Positions 6,806 through 15,100 of a DNA stretch of 17,410 bases are shown here, piece by piece. The stretch is from an uncultured Eubacterium sp. Lineage in GTDB: Bacteria; Bacillota; Clostridia; Lachnospirales; Lachnospiraceae. The stretch spans positions 1 to 17,410 of the forward strand of contig URYE01000061.1 of the NCBI GenBank assembly GCA_900551945.1, read 5' to 3'. The notes below the pieces were generated by a model. That model was not told where the DNA came from. It was given only the letters and a program-made list of their open reading frames with translations, and searched no databases. The translations under genes and the position numbers were made by a program. Position 1 is the stretch's first letter. Each line of letters begins with the position of its first letter.

Positions 6806-7975
6806 ATGGCTAAAGGTAAATTAAGATGTGGTTATACAACAGGAACGTGTGCAGCTATAGCAGCTAAGGCAGCAGTTAAAATGCTTCTTGAAAAAAATGA
6901 CGTAATACGAGAACAAATAATCACGCCCAATAAAACAAAGGTAAGTGTAGAAATATTTGATATTGACTATTCAGATACATTTGTTTCTTGTGCAGTAAAA
7001 AAAGATGCAGGTGATGACCCCGATGTTACTAATGGGATTATGATATATGCAAAGGCTGAATTTATTGATTTTGATAGTGAAAAAGAAATGCAAGATATTA
7101 AAATTGTCATTGATGGTGGAATTGGAGTAGGGCGTGTTACAAAGCTGGGACTTTCTCAAGCTATTGGAGAAGCCGCAATTAATCCAGTTCCTAAAAAAAT
7201 GATATATGATGAAGTGAAAAATGTTATTGAAGAATATAATTCTAAGTATAGTCAAGCTATAAATGGTATAAAAATTACAATTTATGTTCCTAAAGGAGAA
7301 GAAATTGCAAAGAAAACATTTAATCCACGACTTGGAATAGTAGGTGGAATATCTATTTTGGGGACAAGTGGTATTGTAGAGCCTATGAGTGAAAAGGCAC
7401 TTCTTGAGTCTATTGAAGTTGAAATGAAAGTTGTAAAAGCATCGGGTGTTAAAAATCTTATAATAACTCCCGGAAATTACGGGGAAGATTTTATTAAAAA
7501 TACTATGAATTTTGATTTGTCTAATTCGGTAAAATGTAGTAATTTTGTGGGAGATACAATAGATTTGGCTGTTGATATGGGATTTGAAAGTATACTTCTT
7601 GTTGGTCATATGGGAAAGCTTGTAAAGTTGGCAGCAGGAATAATGAATACACATTCACATCAAGCAGATGGAAGAATGGAGATATTTACAGCCCACAGTG
7701 CGTTGTATAATGCACCCGTTGAAGTGTTAAAAAGTCTTATGGATTGTATTACTACTGATGAAGCTGTAAATATTATAAAGGATTATGATTTTTATGATGA
7801 TGTAAGAAAAAGTATAATGAAAAGAATTGATTATCATATAAAACAACGAGTTAGAAATGAAGTGCTTATTGGGGCTGTGTTATTTTCTAATAAATGGGGA
7901 CTTTTTGGAAAGACAGATATGGCAGATGAAATAATATGTAATATAAAGAATGAGAAAGATAACAGTAGTATATAA
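6806..7975 (+). CDS. cbiD: Cobalt-precorrin-5B (C1)-methyltransferase CbiD
   Basis: CbiD methylates C-1 of the corrin ring of cobalt-precorrin-5B with S-adenosylmethionine, a step specific to the anaerobic pathway. It is structurally unlike the other ring methyltransferases. The N-terminal signature LRCGYTTGTCAAIAAKAA (6-23) and later KDAGDDPDVTNG, GGIGVGRVTKLGL, GGISILGTSGIVEPMSE and HSHQADGRMEIF are all present. Its 389 aa is a little over the typical 360-380. It is tightly coupled to cobT: the ribosome site AAGGGG overlaps the cobT stop codon. CbiG, which makes its substrate, is not encoded here. Confidence 0.97.
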   Translation: MAKGKLRCGYTTGTCAAIAAKAAVKMLLEKNDVIREQIITPNKTKVSVEIFDIDYSDTFVSCAVKKDAGDDPDVTNGIMIYAKAEFIDFDSEKEMQDIKIVIDGGIGVGRVTKLGLSQAIGEAAINPVPKKMIYDEVKNVIEEYNSKYSQAINGIKITIYVPKGEEIAKKTFNPRLGIVGGISILGTSGIVEPMSEKALLESIEVEMKVVKASGVKNLIITPGNYGEDFIKNTMNFDLSNSVKCSNFVGDTIDLAVDMGFESILLVGHMGKLVKLAAGIMNTHSHQADGRMEIFTAHSALYNAPVEVLKSLMDCITTDEAVNIIKDYDFYDDVRKSIMKRIDYHIKQRVRNEVLIGAVLFSNKWGLFGKTDMADEIICNIKNEKDNSSI

Positions 7976-8116
7976 ACACACACACCAGTAAAAGTACAAT
8001 TTTATGTATTTGTATGCCATCGTCAAACAGGTGTTTTTGCCGTTGTCAAACAAATTCAAAAAATGTTCTTTTAATGGTACATTTAGTTTATATGCTACTG
8101 ATATCTTTTCTGTAGG
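7975..8116. repeat. Dispersed repeat B, copy 2, with duplicated motif
   Basis: This is homologous to 3108-3212. It carries two motif copies 23 bases apart, TGCCATCGTCAAACA (8015-8029) and TGCCGTTGTCAAACA (8038-8052). On the minus strand both B copies read TTGAC(A/G), 16 bases, then TAAAWT, a sigma-A-like promoter pointing leftward. It fills most of the 204-base gap between cbiD and cbiF. Confidence 0.6.
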
Positions 8117-8179
8117 TAGTGTGGTGGAAAATGCAGTTAAAATGAGTAGTGTTAATTAAGATAAGAAAGAGGTTATGAT

Positions 8180-8944
8180 ATGGTACATTTTGTTGGTGCA
8201 GGTTCGGGTGCGGTTGATTTGATTACGGTAAGGGGTAAAAAATTAGTTGACAGTGCAGATGTTGTTATTTATGCGGGTTCGCTTGTTAATGCAGAGCTTT
8301 TAAGTGATTGTAAGAAAAATTGTGAAATATATAACAGTGCAACAATGACTTTAGAACAAGTTATTGAAGTTATAGAAAATGCTGAAAAATGTGGAAAGAT
8401 TACAGTTAGGCTTCACACTGGTGATCCTTGTCTCTATGGAGCGATAAGGGAACAAATGGATATACTTGATAATAAAAATATTAATTATGATTATTGTCCG
8501 GGAGTAAGTTCATTTTGCGGAGCTGCGGCTGCTCTTAATTTGGAGTATACATTGCCTGATGTGTCTCAATCTGTTGTAATTACTCGCATGGAGGGAAGAA
8601 CAAGTGTGCCTGAGCTTGAAAGTATTGAAGAATGGGCAAGACACAAGTCTACAATGGTAATATTTCTTAGTATGGGACTTTTAGAGGAGTTGGAAAAAAG
8701 GTTGATAAAGGGTGGCTATTCAAAGGATACGCCTGCTGCTATAGTGTATAAAGCAACTTGGAGTGATGAGAAAACATTCCGCTGTACTGTATCAACTATT
8801 AATAAAACAGCTAAAGAAAATGGTATTACAAAGACAGCACTTGTAATTGTGGGTGATGTGCTTAATAGTGTATATAGTCGTTCAAAGTTGTATAATCCTG
8901 AATTTAGTACAGAGTATCGTAGGGCAATAAGTGAAGAATATTAA
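8180..8944 (+). CDS. cbiF: Cobalt-precorrin-4 (C11)-methyltransferase
   Basis: A SAM-dependent tetrapyrrole methylase that adds the C-11 methyl group to cobalt-precorrin-4, giving cobalt-precorrin-5A. It has 254 aa, typical. VHFVGAGSGAVDLITVRG (2-19) is the family's N-terminal strand and glycine loop. TGDPCLYGAIREQ (from 80) is the SAM-binding segment, and PGVSSFCGAAAALNLEYTLP and ITRMEGRT mark it as CobM/CbiF rather than CbiL or CbiH. AAAGAGG lies 7 bases before the ATG. In many clusters cbiG lies between cbiF and cbiH; here cbiH follows directly after 37 bases. Confidence 0.96.
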   Translation: MVHFVGAGSGAVDLITVRGKKLVDSADVVIYAGSLVNAELLSDCKKNCEIYNSATMTLEQVIEVIENAEKCGKITVRLHTGDPCLYGAIREQMDILDNKNINYDYCPGVSSFCGAAAALNLEYTLPDVSQSVVITRMEGRTSVPELESIEEWARHKSTMVIFLSMGLLEELEKRLIKGGYSKDTPAAIVYKATWSDEKTFRCTVSTINKTAKENGITKTALVIVGDVLNSVYSRSKLYNPEFSTEYRRAISEEY

Positions 8945-8981
8945 TATATAGTTAAGTAAATATTTAGGAAGGGCTGTGATT

Positions 8982-9710
8982 ATGAATAAGTTATATATTG
9001 TAGGAATTGGACCGGGAGAGTATGAAGGGCTTACTATTAAGGCTGATAACGTGTTAAAGTCTTGTGATGTAATTGTAGGTTATACAGTTTATGCTGACCT
9101 TGTAAGAAAATATTATCCCAATAAAAAATTTATAGAAACTCCAATGAGAAAAGAAGTTGAGCGATGTCGCATGGCGTATGATCAGGCTATGGCGGGCAAT
9201 AGCACCGCAATTGTTTGTAGTGGTGACGCAGGTGTGTATGGTATGGCTAGTATTATGTATGAGCTTAACAGTGAATATCCACAGGTTGAGCTTGAAGTTA
9301 TTGAAGGTGTTACAGCAGTTCTTTCTGGTAGTAGTGTGTTAGGTGCGCCTATTTCACATGATTTTGCTGTTATAAGTTTAAGTGATTTGCTTACACCATG
9401 GGAAACTATTGAGCAGAGATTAGAAAGTGTTTCAAAGGCTGATTTTTGCATAGGTATTTACAATCCGTCTAGTAAAAAAAGACATGATTATCTTAGGAAA
9501 GCTTGTGAAATACTTTTAAAATATAAGTCAAAAGATACTATTTGTGGTTATGTAAAAAATATAGGTCGAGATGGCGAAAGTTATAAAATAATGACACTTA
9601 ATGAGCTTATGAATGAACAAACTGATATGTTTACAACAGTATTTGTAGGCAATAGTCAGACAAGAGTTATTAATGGCAAAATGGTTACACCGAGAGGATA
9701 TACATATTAA
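8982..9710 (+). CDS. cbiH: Cobalt-precorrin-3 C17-methyltransferase / ring-contraction enzyme
   Basis: CbiH methylates C-17 and contracts the macrocycle, turning cobalt-precorrin-3 into cobalt-precorrin-4. It has 242 aa, the size of the stand-alone enzyme, with no C-terminal fusion domain. LYIVGIGPGEYEGLT (4-18) and CSGDAGVYGMASIMYE (from 79) are the SAM-site segments. EGVTAVLSGSSVLGAPISHDFAVISLSDLLTPW and IYNPSSKKR are typical of CobJ/CbiH. The ATG at 8982 is preferred over an in-frame GTG at 8976 because AGGAAGGG (8966-8973) lies 8 bases before the ATG and would crowd the GTG. Confidence 0.96.
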   Translation: MNKLYIVGIGPGEYEGLTIKADNVLKSCDVIVGYTVYADLVRKYYPNKKFIETPMRKEVERCRMAYDQAMAGNSTAIVCSGDAGVYGMASIMYELNSEYPQVELEVIEGVTAVLSGSSVLGAPISHDFAVISLSDLLTPWETIEQRLESVSKADFCIGIYNPSSKKRHDYLRKACEILLKYKSKDTICGYVKNIGRDGESYKIMTLNELMNEQTDMFTTVFVGNSQTRVINGKMVTPRGYTY

Positions 9711-9742
9711 AAATAATAATTACGAAGAAAAGAGAAAGCTTT

Positions 9743-10969
9743 ATGGATAATAAACAAATAGTATATCTTGTTGGAATAGGAATGGGAAATGTGGAAAATT
9801 ATACAAAGGAAGCTATAAAAATTATATCTACATCTGATATTCTTATTAGAGCAGAAAGAATGATAAATTCAGCTAAAAAGTTGAAAAAAACAGACATTTT
9901 TGAAAATAAAAAAGTGTTTATCTCATATAAGCCTAGCGAAATAAAAGACATTTTAAGTAAAAATGAATTTATGCAAGCAACAGTGCTATTATCGGGAGAT
10001 ACAGGCTTTTACAGTGGTGCTAAGAAGTTGGAAAGTATACTTTTTGAATATGATGTAAGAGTAGTCGCTGGAATATCTAGTGTGGCTTATTTTTGTAGTA
10101 AGATAGGTCAGTCTTGGGATAATGCTGAGATTGTAAGTTGTCATGGTAAACAGGTCAATCTTATTTCTAGAATTTTAAGAAATGAAAAGACATTTGCACT
10201 TCTTGATGGCAAGGAAAGTCTAAACAAGCTTTGTGAAAAACTTGTATATTATAATGTAGATGTAAAGCTTTATGTTGGGATTAATTTATCATATCAAGAT
10301 GAGCGCATTATAACGGGAAGCCCTAAAGAGTTAATAAATATTGATACTGAAAGTCTTGTTGTAGTGTTTATAGTTAATGAAAATAGTATTGATAGGATTT
10401 GTTATAGTATAAAAGATGAAGACTTTATAAGAGATAAAGTTCCTATGACGAAAAGGGATGTGAGAGCTTTAAGTATTTCAAAGTTAGGGCTTAAAAATAA
10501 TTCTATTGTGTATGATATTGGTGCAGGGAGTGGTTCGGTATCAATTGAAACGGCTATGCAGTCACCAGATATTTTAGTATATGCTGTTGAAAAAAATGAA
10601 TTGGCAGTTGAACTTATTGAAAAAAATAAGAGAAAATTTGTGACAGATAATGTTGTTGTCATTCATGGAAAAGCACCTGAAGCTATAGAAAATTTGCCAA
10701 TGCCAGATTGTGTATTTATAGGTGGCAGTACTGGAAATATAAGAAGTATTATAGAAAAGGTATTTGAGAAGAATAGCAAGTGTAATGTTGTGGTTAATAC
10801 TGTAACACTTGATACACTTTCGGAAATTGTAAATATATTAAAGGTGCATAAGGAATATAAGGCAGAGATTACGCAGGTGCAGGCTTCTCATTCTTTTGAA
10901 GTGGGGGATTATATGATGATGAGAGGGGATAATCCAGTGTATATTATTAATATTTGCGTGATGACATAA
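9743..10969 (+). CDS. cbiET: Fused cobalt-precorrin-7 (C5)- and -6B (C15)-methyltransferase/decarboxylase CbiET
   Basis: Two enzymes in one chain of 408 aa. Residues 1 to about 200 are CbiE (C-5 methylation): VYLVGIGMGNVENYT, a gene-specific SGDTGFYSG segment and GISSVAYFCSKIG...VSCHGK. Residues from about 240 are CbiT (C-15 methylation and decarboxylation of the C-12 acetate): VPMTKRDVRALSISKL, then the Rossmann SAM loop DIGAGSGSVS (268-277) and VFIGGSTGN. The fusion resembles CobL of the aerobic pathway and is common in Clostridia. The ribosome site is purine-rich but weak. The stop codon TAA abuts palindromic element A1. The last residues (VYIINICVMT) look irregular, possibly altered by that insertion. 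Confidence 0.95.
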   Translation: MDNKQIVYLVGIGMGNVENYTKEAIKIISTSDILIRAERMINSAKKLKKTDIFENKKVFISYKPSEIKDILSKNEFMQATVLLSGDTGFYSGAKKLESILFEYDVRVVAGISSVAYFCSKIGQSWDNAEIVSCHGKQVNLISRILRNEKTFALLDGKESLNKLCEKLVYYNVDVKLYVGINLSYQDERIITGSPKELINIDTESLVVVFIVNENSIDRICYSIKDEDFIRDKVPMTKRDVRALSISKLGLKNNSIVYDIGAGSGSVSIETAMQSPDILVYAVEKNELAVELIEKNKRKFVTDNVVVIHGKAPEAIENLPMPDCVFIGGSTGNIRSIIEKVFEKNSKCNVVVNTVTLDTLSEIVNILKVHKEYKAEITQVQASHSFEVGDYMMMRGDNPVYIINICVMT

Positions 10970-11092
10970 GAAAACTAATATGATATTTCTTGTTGATGGA
11001 TAAATGCTAAGTTGTGGCATCACTGTTTTTTGACAGCATATCTAAGAATTATTAAGCATTTACCATAGACTGCAAAATATCATATCAGTTTC
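10969..11092. mobile_element. Palindromic MITE-like element A1
   Basis: An element of about 124 bp with imperfect inverted ends. The left arm is GAAAACTAATATGATATTT (10970-10988). The right arm, read backwards, is GAAACTGATATGATATTT (11075-11092). Pairing continues inward (ATGGATAAATGCTAAG against ATGGTAAATGCTTAA), giving arms of about 40 bp. It is homologous over its whole right half to element A2 at 16050, sharing CATCACTG, ACAGCA, CTAAGAA, TTTACCATA and AATATCATATCA in the same order. It encodes no protein. It begins at the last base of the cbiET stop codon. Confidence 0.75.
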
Positions 11093-11378
11093 ATTATGCT
11101 GTTTATGTTGTGGTTGGTTATACAGATTTATATTAATAACTATAAATGAGCAAATCTAAAATATTGCACAATGTTGTATATACCGCAAAGAGATATTATA
11201 CTTAATTTTTAAAAATATGTTTTAAGTGCAAATAAAAAGAAAATATTTTTGTGCAAATTTGTGTGTTGTTCATTTGTAATTAATAAGTTTTTTGAGAGTT
11301 TGAGAAAATATTAGATTGGTTTTATGTTGTAAGTGTTTCTTGTTGTGATAGATTATATAAAGTGATGGAGTAATTGAA
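11093..11378. other. AT-rich gap before cbiA
   Basis: Together with element A1 this makes a gene-free stretch of 409 bases. I see no ORF with a ribosome site and no RNA gene. A direct repeat GTGCAAAT occurs twice (near 11227 and 11253). TATATAAA (11354-11361) just upstream of cbiA could be a -10 region but has no convincing -35. Confidence 0.4.
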
Positions 11379-12947
11379 GTGAGTAATAGCAATAAGTTGG
11401 TTAAGAAGAAGTTGCCGAGGGTTATGTTTGCGGGGACTAATAGTGGGTGTGGGAAGACTTCTATTGTTTGTGGGATTTTGTGGGCTCTTAAATGTATGGG
11501 CGTGAGTTGTTCTTCTGTGAAGTGTGGACCTGATTATATTGACCCTATGTTTCACAGTCAGATATTTGGTATTCCTTCTCAAAATATTGATATGTTTTTT
11601 TGTAATAGTAAGCAAAATTTATATCTTATGTCGGAAAATGCTAAGGCTACTGATATTACTGTAATGGAAGGAGTAATGGGGTATTTTGATGGTCTTGCTA
11701 TGGATAGTGTAGTTGCTAGTTCTTATGATGTTGCGTATAATACTAATACTCCTGTTGTGCTTATTGTAAATGCAAAGGGGATGGGGTTATCAGTTGTATC
11801 GGTTATTGAAGGTTTTTTAAAATTTGATACAAATGGTAATTCTTCTGATAAAACTAATTGTAAGTGTGTAAAAAATAACTGTATAAAAGGGGTTATTTTA
11901 AATAATATTTCTAGTATGACGGGTAATATGCTTTCTAAGGTTATTGAAGAAAGAACAGGAATTAAAGTATTAGGTTGTGTGCCAAATATTTCTGATTGTC
12001 ATTTTGAAACTAGACATTTGGGGCTTGTGACTCCATTTGAACAAGAAGATATCAAAAAAACAATTGAAAAAATCGGACATATAATTAAAGAAAATGTTGA
12101 TATTAATGCTATTATAGAGCTTGCTAACAGTGCAGTTGATGTTGAAGTCGATATGCCGAATGAATGGAAAAAATATATTGACGATGACATTTTAAAAGAG
12201 CAAAGTTGTAATAATAGTATAAGTGAATTTGATTTGCAAAATAGCAATTATGATGTGAATTTAGGTAGACAAGTTAGTGGTGAAATTGTTAATAATAAAA
12301 AAGAAAAGCATTTATTAAATGTTGCACTTGCTTGGGATAATGCGTTTTGCTTTTATTACAAGGATAATATTGAGTTATTAAAAAAGCTAGGGTGTAGGAT
12401 AAATACATTTAGCCCAATTAAAGACAAAGTACTTCCAAAAGACACTGATATTATACTGCTTGGTGGAGGTTATCCAGAAGTTTATGGAGAACAACTTTCA
12501 CAAAATAAAGCCATGTTAAATTCTATAAAAAATGCCATTGAAAGCGGAGTATATTGTCTTGCGGAATGTGGTGGTTTTATGTACCTTCACGAACAACTTG
12601 AATGTGAGAATGGAAAAGTTTATAATATGGTGGGTGTAATTAAGGGGAAGTCCTTTAATACAAAGCACCTTGTAAGGTTTGGATATATTTCAATTAAAGA
12701 TATAAATTCTGACAACACTTTAATAAAAGGACATGAATTTCACTATTGGGATAGTACGAACAATGGAAGTTCTTTTGTTGCTGTTAAACCGTCTGGTAAG
12801 AGAAGTTGGGAGTGTATCCATGCAGCTAAGGATTACATTGTAGGTTATCCACATCTTTATTATTATTCAAATATTGAGTTTATAAGCAATTTTCTTGAAA
12901 GCTGTAGGAATAGTAAACTACATGATAAATTTATAGCTGATGAGTAA
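11379..12947 (+). CDS. cbiA: Cobyrinic acid a,c-diamide synthase
   Basis: CbiA uses ATP and glutamine to amidate the a and c side chains of cobyrinic acid. The N-terminal ATPase domain has the P-loop GTNSGCGKTS (19-28), KCGPDYIDPMFHS (48-60) and MEGVMGYFDG (96-105). The C-terminal class I amidotransferase domain has LLGGGYPEVYG (360-370), nucleophile C397 in AECGGFMY, GHEFHYW (451-457) and H492. The start is GTG, supported by GGAG 8 bases upstream. Its 522 aa exceeds the usual 450-460. The extra length lies in a cysteine-rich insert (NCKCVKNNC, 160-168) and a polar linker of about 40 residues (268-308) between the domains. Both catalytic domains look complete. Confidence 0.96.
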   Translation: MSNSNKLVKKKLPRVMFAGTNSGCGKTSIVCGILWALKCMGVSCSSVKCGPDYIDPMFHSQIFGIPSQNIDMFFCNSKQNLYLMSENAKATDITVMEGVMGYFDGLAMDSVVASSYDVAYNTNTPVVLIVNAKGMGLSVVSVIEGFLKFDTNGNSSDKTNCKCVKNNCIKGVILNNISSMTGNMLSKVIEERTGIKVLGCVPNISDCHFETRHLGLVTPFEQEDIKKTIEKIGHIIKENVDINAIIELANSAVDVEVDMPNEWKKYIDDDILKEQSCNNSISEFDLQNSNYDVNLGRQVSGEIVNNKKEKHLLNVALAWDNAFCFYYKDNIELLKKLGCRINTFSPIKDKVLPKDTDIILLGGGYPEVYGEQLSQNKAMLNSIKNAIESGVYCLAECGGFMYLHEQLECENGKVYNMVGVIKGKSFNTKHLVRFGYISIKDINSDNTLIKGHEFHYWDSTNNGSSFVAVKPSGKRSWECIHAAKDYIVGYPHLYYYSNIEFISNFLESCRNSKLHDKFIADE

Positions 12948-13053
12948 ATGTTAATTAAAAATATAGAGCAAAGGTCAGGGGGTGAAAATTACTTATAAAT
13001 ACTTTCTTTATTGATAATGAATACAAAGTTAATAAATTTATTAGGAGAATATT

Positions 13054-13587
13054 ATGTTTGTTGTAATATCAGGGGCTAGTGGAAGTGGTAAATCTGAATA
13101 TGCTGAAAGTCAAGCTGTAGGTCTTTCAAATAAAGATAATACACAGCTTGTATATATAGCGACGATGATGGCATTTGATGAGGAGGCTAGAGCAAAGATT
13201 AAAAGACACCGCCTTATGAGAAAGGACAAGGGATTTGCAACTATTGAGTGTTTTTATGGACTTAAGGGTGTTAAGTTAAACAGTAATTGCACTGTTCTTC
13301 TTGATTGTATGTCTAATCTTGTGGCAAATGAGATGTTTAATGAAAACGGCGCAGGGCAGCAGACGGTTTTTGAAATTATGACGGGGATTGATAATATTTT
13401 AACACAAGCTAAAAATGTTGTTATCGTAACAAATGAAGTGTTTAGTGATGGTTGTGAGTATGATGACACTACCTTGCGTTATATAGCTTATCTTGGCAGT
13501 ATTAATAAAGAAATGGCAAAGAAGGCTGATGTTGTAACTGAGGTTGTGTATGGGAGACCAATCAATTATAAAGTTAATTCAATATAA
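13054..13587 (+). CDS. cobU: Adenosylcobinamide kinase / guanylyltransferase, long copy
   Basis: CobU phosphorylates adenosylcobinamide and then attaches GMP, producing the substrate of CobS. This 177-aa copy has the P-loop GASGSGKS (7-14) followed by EYAES, YIATMMAFDEEARAKI, and the KRHRLMR segment with H52. H52 aligns with the histidine that carries GMP in the Salmonella enzyme. The usual NEVGxGIVP loop is replaced by NEVFSDGCEYDD (127-138), but the following LGSINKEMAKKADVVTEVVYGRPI keeps the family end. AGGAG lies 6 bases before the ATG. cobS follows after 47 bases. A second, shorter CobU-family gene lies beyond cobS with the opposite pattern of motif loss. Confidence 0.93.
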   Translation: MFVVISGASGSGKSEYAESQAVGLSNKDNTQLVYIATMMAFDEEARAKIKRHRLMRKDKGFATIECFYGLKGVKLNSNCTVLLDCMSNLVANEMFNENGAGQQTVFEIMTGIDNILTQAKNVVIVTNEVFSDGCEYDDTTLRYIAYLGSINKEMAKKADVVTEVVYGRPINYKVNSI

Positions 13588-13634
13588 AGTGAGTTGAAAG
13601 TTTTACAAAATATTAATAAAAGAAGGGATATGTT

Positions 13635-14390
13635 ATGCAGTCATTGATTATTGCACTTGCTATGTATTCTAAAATACCAGTACCACAAATTGAATGGAAT
13701 AAAAAAAATATGAAATATGCGTTGTGTTTTTTTCCCGTTGTTGGTGTAATAATAGGAATAGCACAATATCTTTTTTTTATGGCGTGTGATAATTTGGGAA
13801 TGGGAGTATTATTTAAAAGTCTTATAGCAAGTGTAATGCCAGTTGTAATAACTGGTGGAATACATATTGATGGATACCTTGATACCGTAGATGGTATTTG
13901 TTCTTATGCAGATAAGGAGAAAAGACTTGAAATTTTAAAAGACCCTAATTCGGGGGCATTTGCAATTATATATGGAATAGTGTATTTTATATGCTGTGTG
14001 GCTTGTTTTAGTGAGCTTGATAGAAATAGATTAGTATTTGTATGTATAGGTTACGTTGTATCAAGAACGTTAAGTGCGTTAAGTATTGCGACATTTCCTA
14101 AGGCAAAAAATACAGGGCTTGTTTCTGCATTTCAAGATGGTGCGCATAGAAGAAATGTTGCTATTATAACAAGTATTTGTTTTATAGTTGAGCTTGTAAT
14201 AACTACGTTAATTGGTGAAATATTAGCTGGAGTTATTATGGGTATTGGAGCTTTAGGAACATTTTTTATGCACTATAGACTTTGTATGAAAAAATTTGGT
14301 GGTATAACAGGCGACCTAGCAGGATTCTTTCTTCAAATATGCGAGCTTGTGATATTGTTTTTATTTATGGTGTTATGTAAATGTAGTTAA
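13635..14390 (+). CDS. cobS: Adenosylcobinamide-GDP ribazoletransferase (cobalamin synthase)
   Basis: CobS is an integral membrane enzyme that joins adenosylcobinamide-GDP to alpha-ribazole (phosphate), completing the nucleotide loop. It has 251 aa with about six hydrophobic segments. The conserved Mg-binding motif GGIHIDGYLDTVDG (74-87, with D79, D83 and D86) is followed by RLEILKDPNSGAFA, the family's R-x6-MKDSxxGxFG region. A typical GGITGDLAGFFLQICEL lies near the C-terminus. AAGGG lies 7 bases before the ATG. It stands between the two CobU-family genes. Confidence 0.96.
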   Translation: MQSLIIALAMYSKIPVPQIEWNKKNMKYALCFFPVVGVIIGIAQYLFFMACDNLGMGVLFKSLIASVMPVVITGGIHIDGYLDTVDGICSYADKEKRLEILKDPNSGAFAIIYGIVYFICCVACFSELDRNRLVFVCIGYVVSRTLSALSIATFPKAKNTGLVSAFQDGAHRRNVAIITSICFIVELVITTLIGEILAGVIMGIGALGTFFMHYRLCMKKFGGITGDLAGFFLQICELVILFLFMVLCKCS

Positions 14391-14550
14391 TTGTATTTTT
14401 AATACTATTAAATTGTTTCTTGATTTTTAATTTAAAAAGCAAAGGTTTTTTGTATTAAGAAAAGGCTATAAGTATTTTATAATAGAATATGTTATTTTTT
14501 GAAATTTTATTTATGCGAACAAGATTATAAAGTCTAGGTTTGCATAATAT

Positions 14551-14556
14551 TTGACA
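14551..14556 (+). promoter_or_regulatory. Consensus -35 hexamer before the second CobU-family gene
   Basis: A perfect TTGACA lies 37 bases before the start codon at 14594. The matching -10 region is poor (TTTAGA), so a promoter here is only possible. The 203-base gap after cobS is otherwise AT-rich, with no ORF and no clear terminator. Confidence 0.2.
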
Positions 14557-14593
14557 AGTGTTGAGATAACTTTAGAAAAGAGAGATATAAAGA

Positions 14594-15028
14594 ATGAAAA
14601 AAATTCTTATAATTGGTGGTGCTTCACAAGGAAAAACTGAGTTTGCAGTAAAACATTTTAATGAGTTTGTAAATGTACAAGAAAGTCTAATTGATAAGAA
14701 TGGTATTAAAAATATTAGTAATGGTGATAATGATAAGATTTTTGATACTAAATATCAAAAGCTATATAATGGTATTTTTTTAGATGATTTTCATTTAATT
14801 ATGAAAAATATGCTTGAAAATAATGTTGATTATCAACAGTTTGTTACAGAGTTGACAAACGTTGATGGCTGGCTTGTTATTTCAAATGAGATAGGTAGTG
14901 GTATAGTTCCCATTGATAAAAAGGACAGGTTGTGGCGTGAACAGACTGGAAGAATGTTGACAAAGATTGCAAGTCAGGCTGATGAAGTGTATAGAGTATT
15001 TAGCGGTATACCACAAAAAATAAAATAG
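14594..15028 (+). CDS. Short CobU-family protein (second cobinamide kinase/guanylyltransferase-like)
   Basis: A 144-aa CobU-family protein with the P-loop GGASQGKT (8-15), LDDFHLIMKN near 63, and an intact NEIGSGIVPIDKKDRLWREQTGRML (98-122) and ADEVYRVFSGIPQKIK tail. The HRxxR segment with the GMP-accepting histidine is absent; that region is replaced by a polar, poorly conserved stretch (33-57). It is about 30-40 residues shorter than CobU. It shows no frameshift and keeps its key motifs, so it is probably functional rather than decayed. It may act as a kinase or as a partner of the long copy; this is inferred. It is followed by cbiB after 72 bases. Confidence 0.85.
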   Translation: MKKILIIGGASQGKTEFAVKHFNEFVNVQESLIDKNGIKNISNGDNDKIFDTKYQKLYNGIFLDDFHLIMKNMLENNVDYQQFVTELTNVDGWLVISNEIGSGIVPIDKKDRLWREQTGRMLTKIASQADEVYRVFSGIPQKIK

Positions 15029-15100
15029 TGAGTTATTGTAAATATGATAATTCAAATTAGTAAGTTTAAAAAGTGATTAAATACGATAAATGGAGAAATT

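Noticed and set aside
6971..7654. 227-aa ORF on the minus strand inside cbiD
   Set aside because: It lies wholly antisense to a well-conserved gene, is dominated by F, N, I, Y and C, and has no domain. It is a shadow of AT-rich codon use.
10970..11092. CRISPR array or tRNA-like repeat
   Set aside because: The repeats here and at 16050 are single inverted structures, not regularly spaced direct repeats. No cloverleaf with conserved tRNA bases was found anywhere in the window.
14430..14480. Relation of AGCAAAGGTTTTTTGTATTAAG to the hairpin at 2443-2460 (GAGCAAAGGTCTTGTATAAG)
   Set aside because: The two are similar over about 18 bases, and GAGCAAAGGTC recurs at 12966. However, the second site has no paired arm, so a repeat family is not supported by eye alone.
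14594..15028. Second CobU-family gene as a pseudogene
   Set aside because: It is short, but it has an intact P-loop, an intact NEIGSGIVP loop and an intact tail, with no frameshift or stop. This pattern looks like a distinct subfamily rather than decay.
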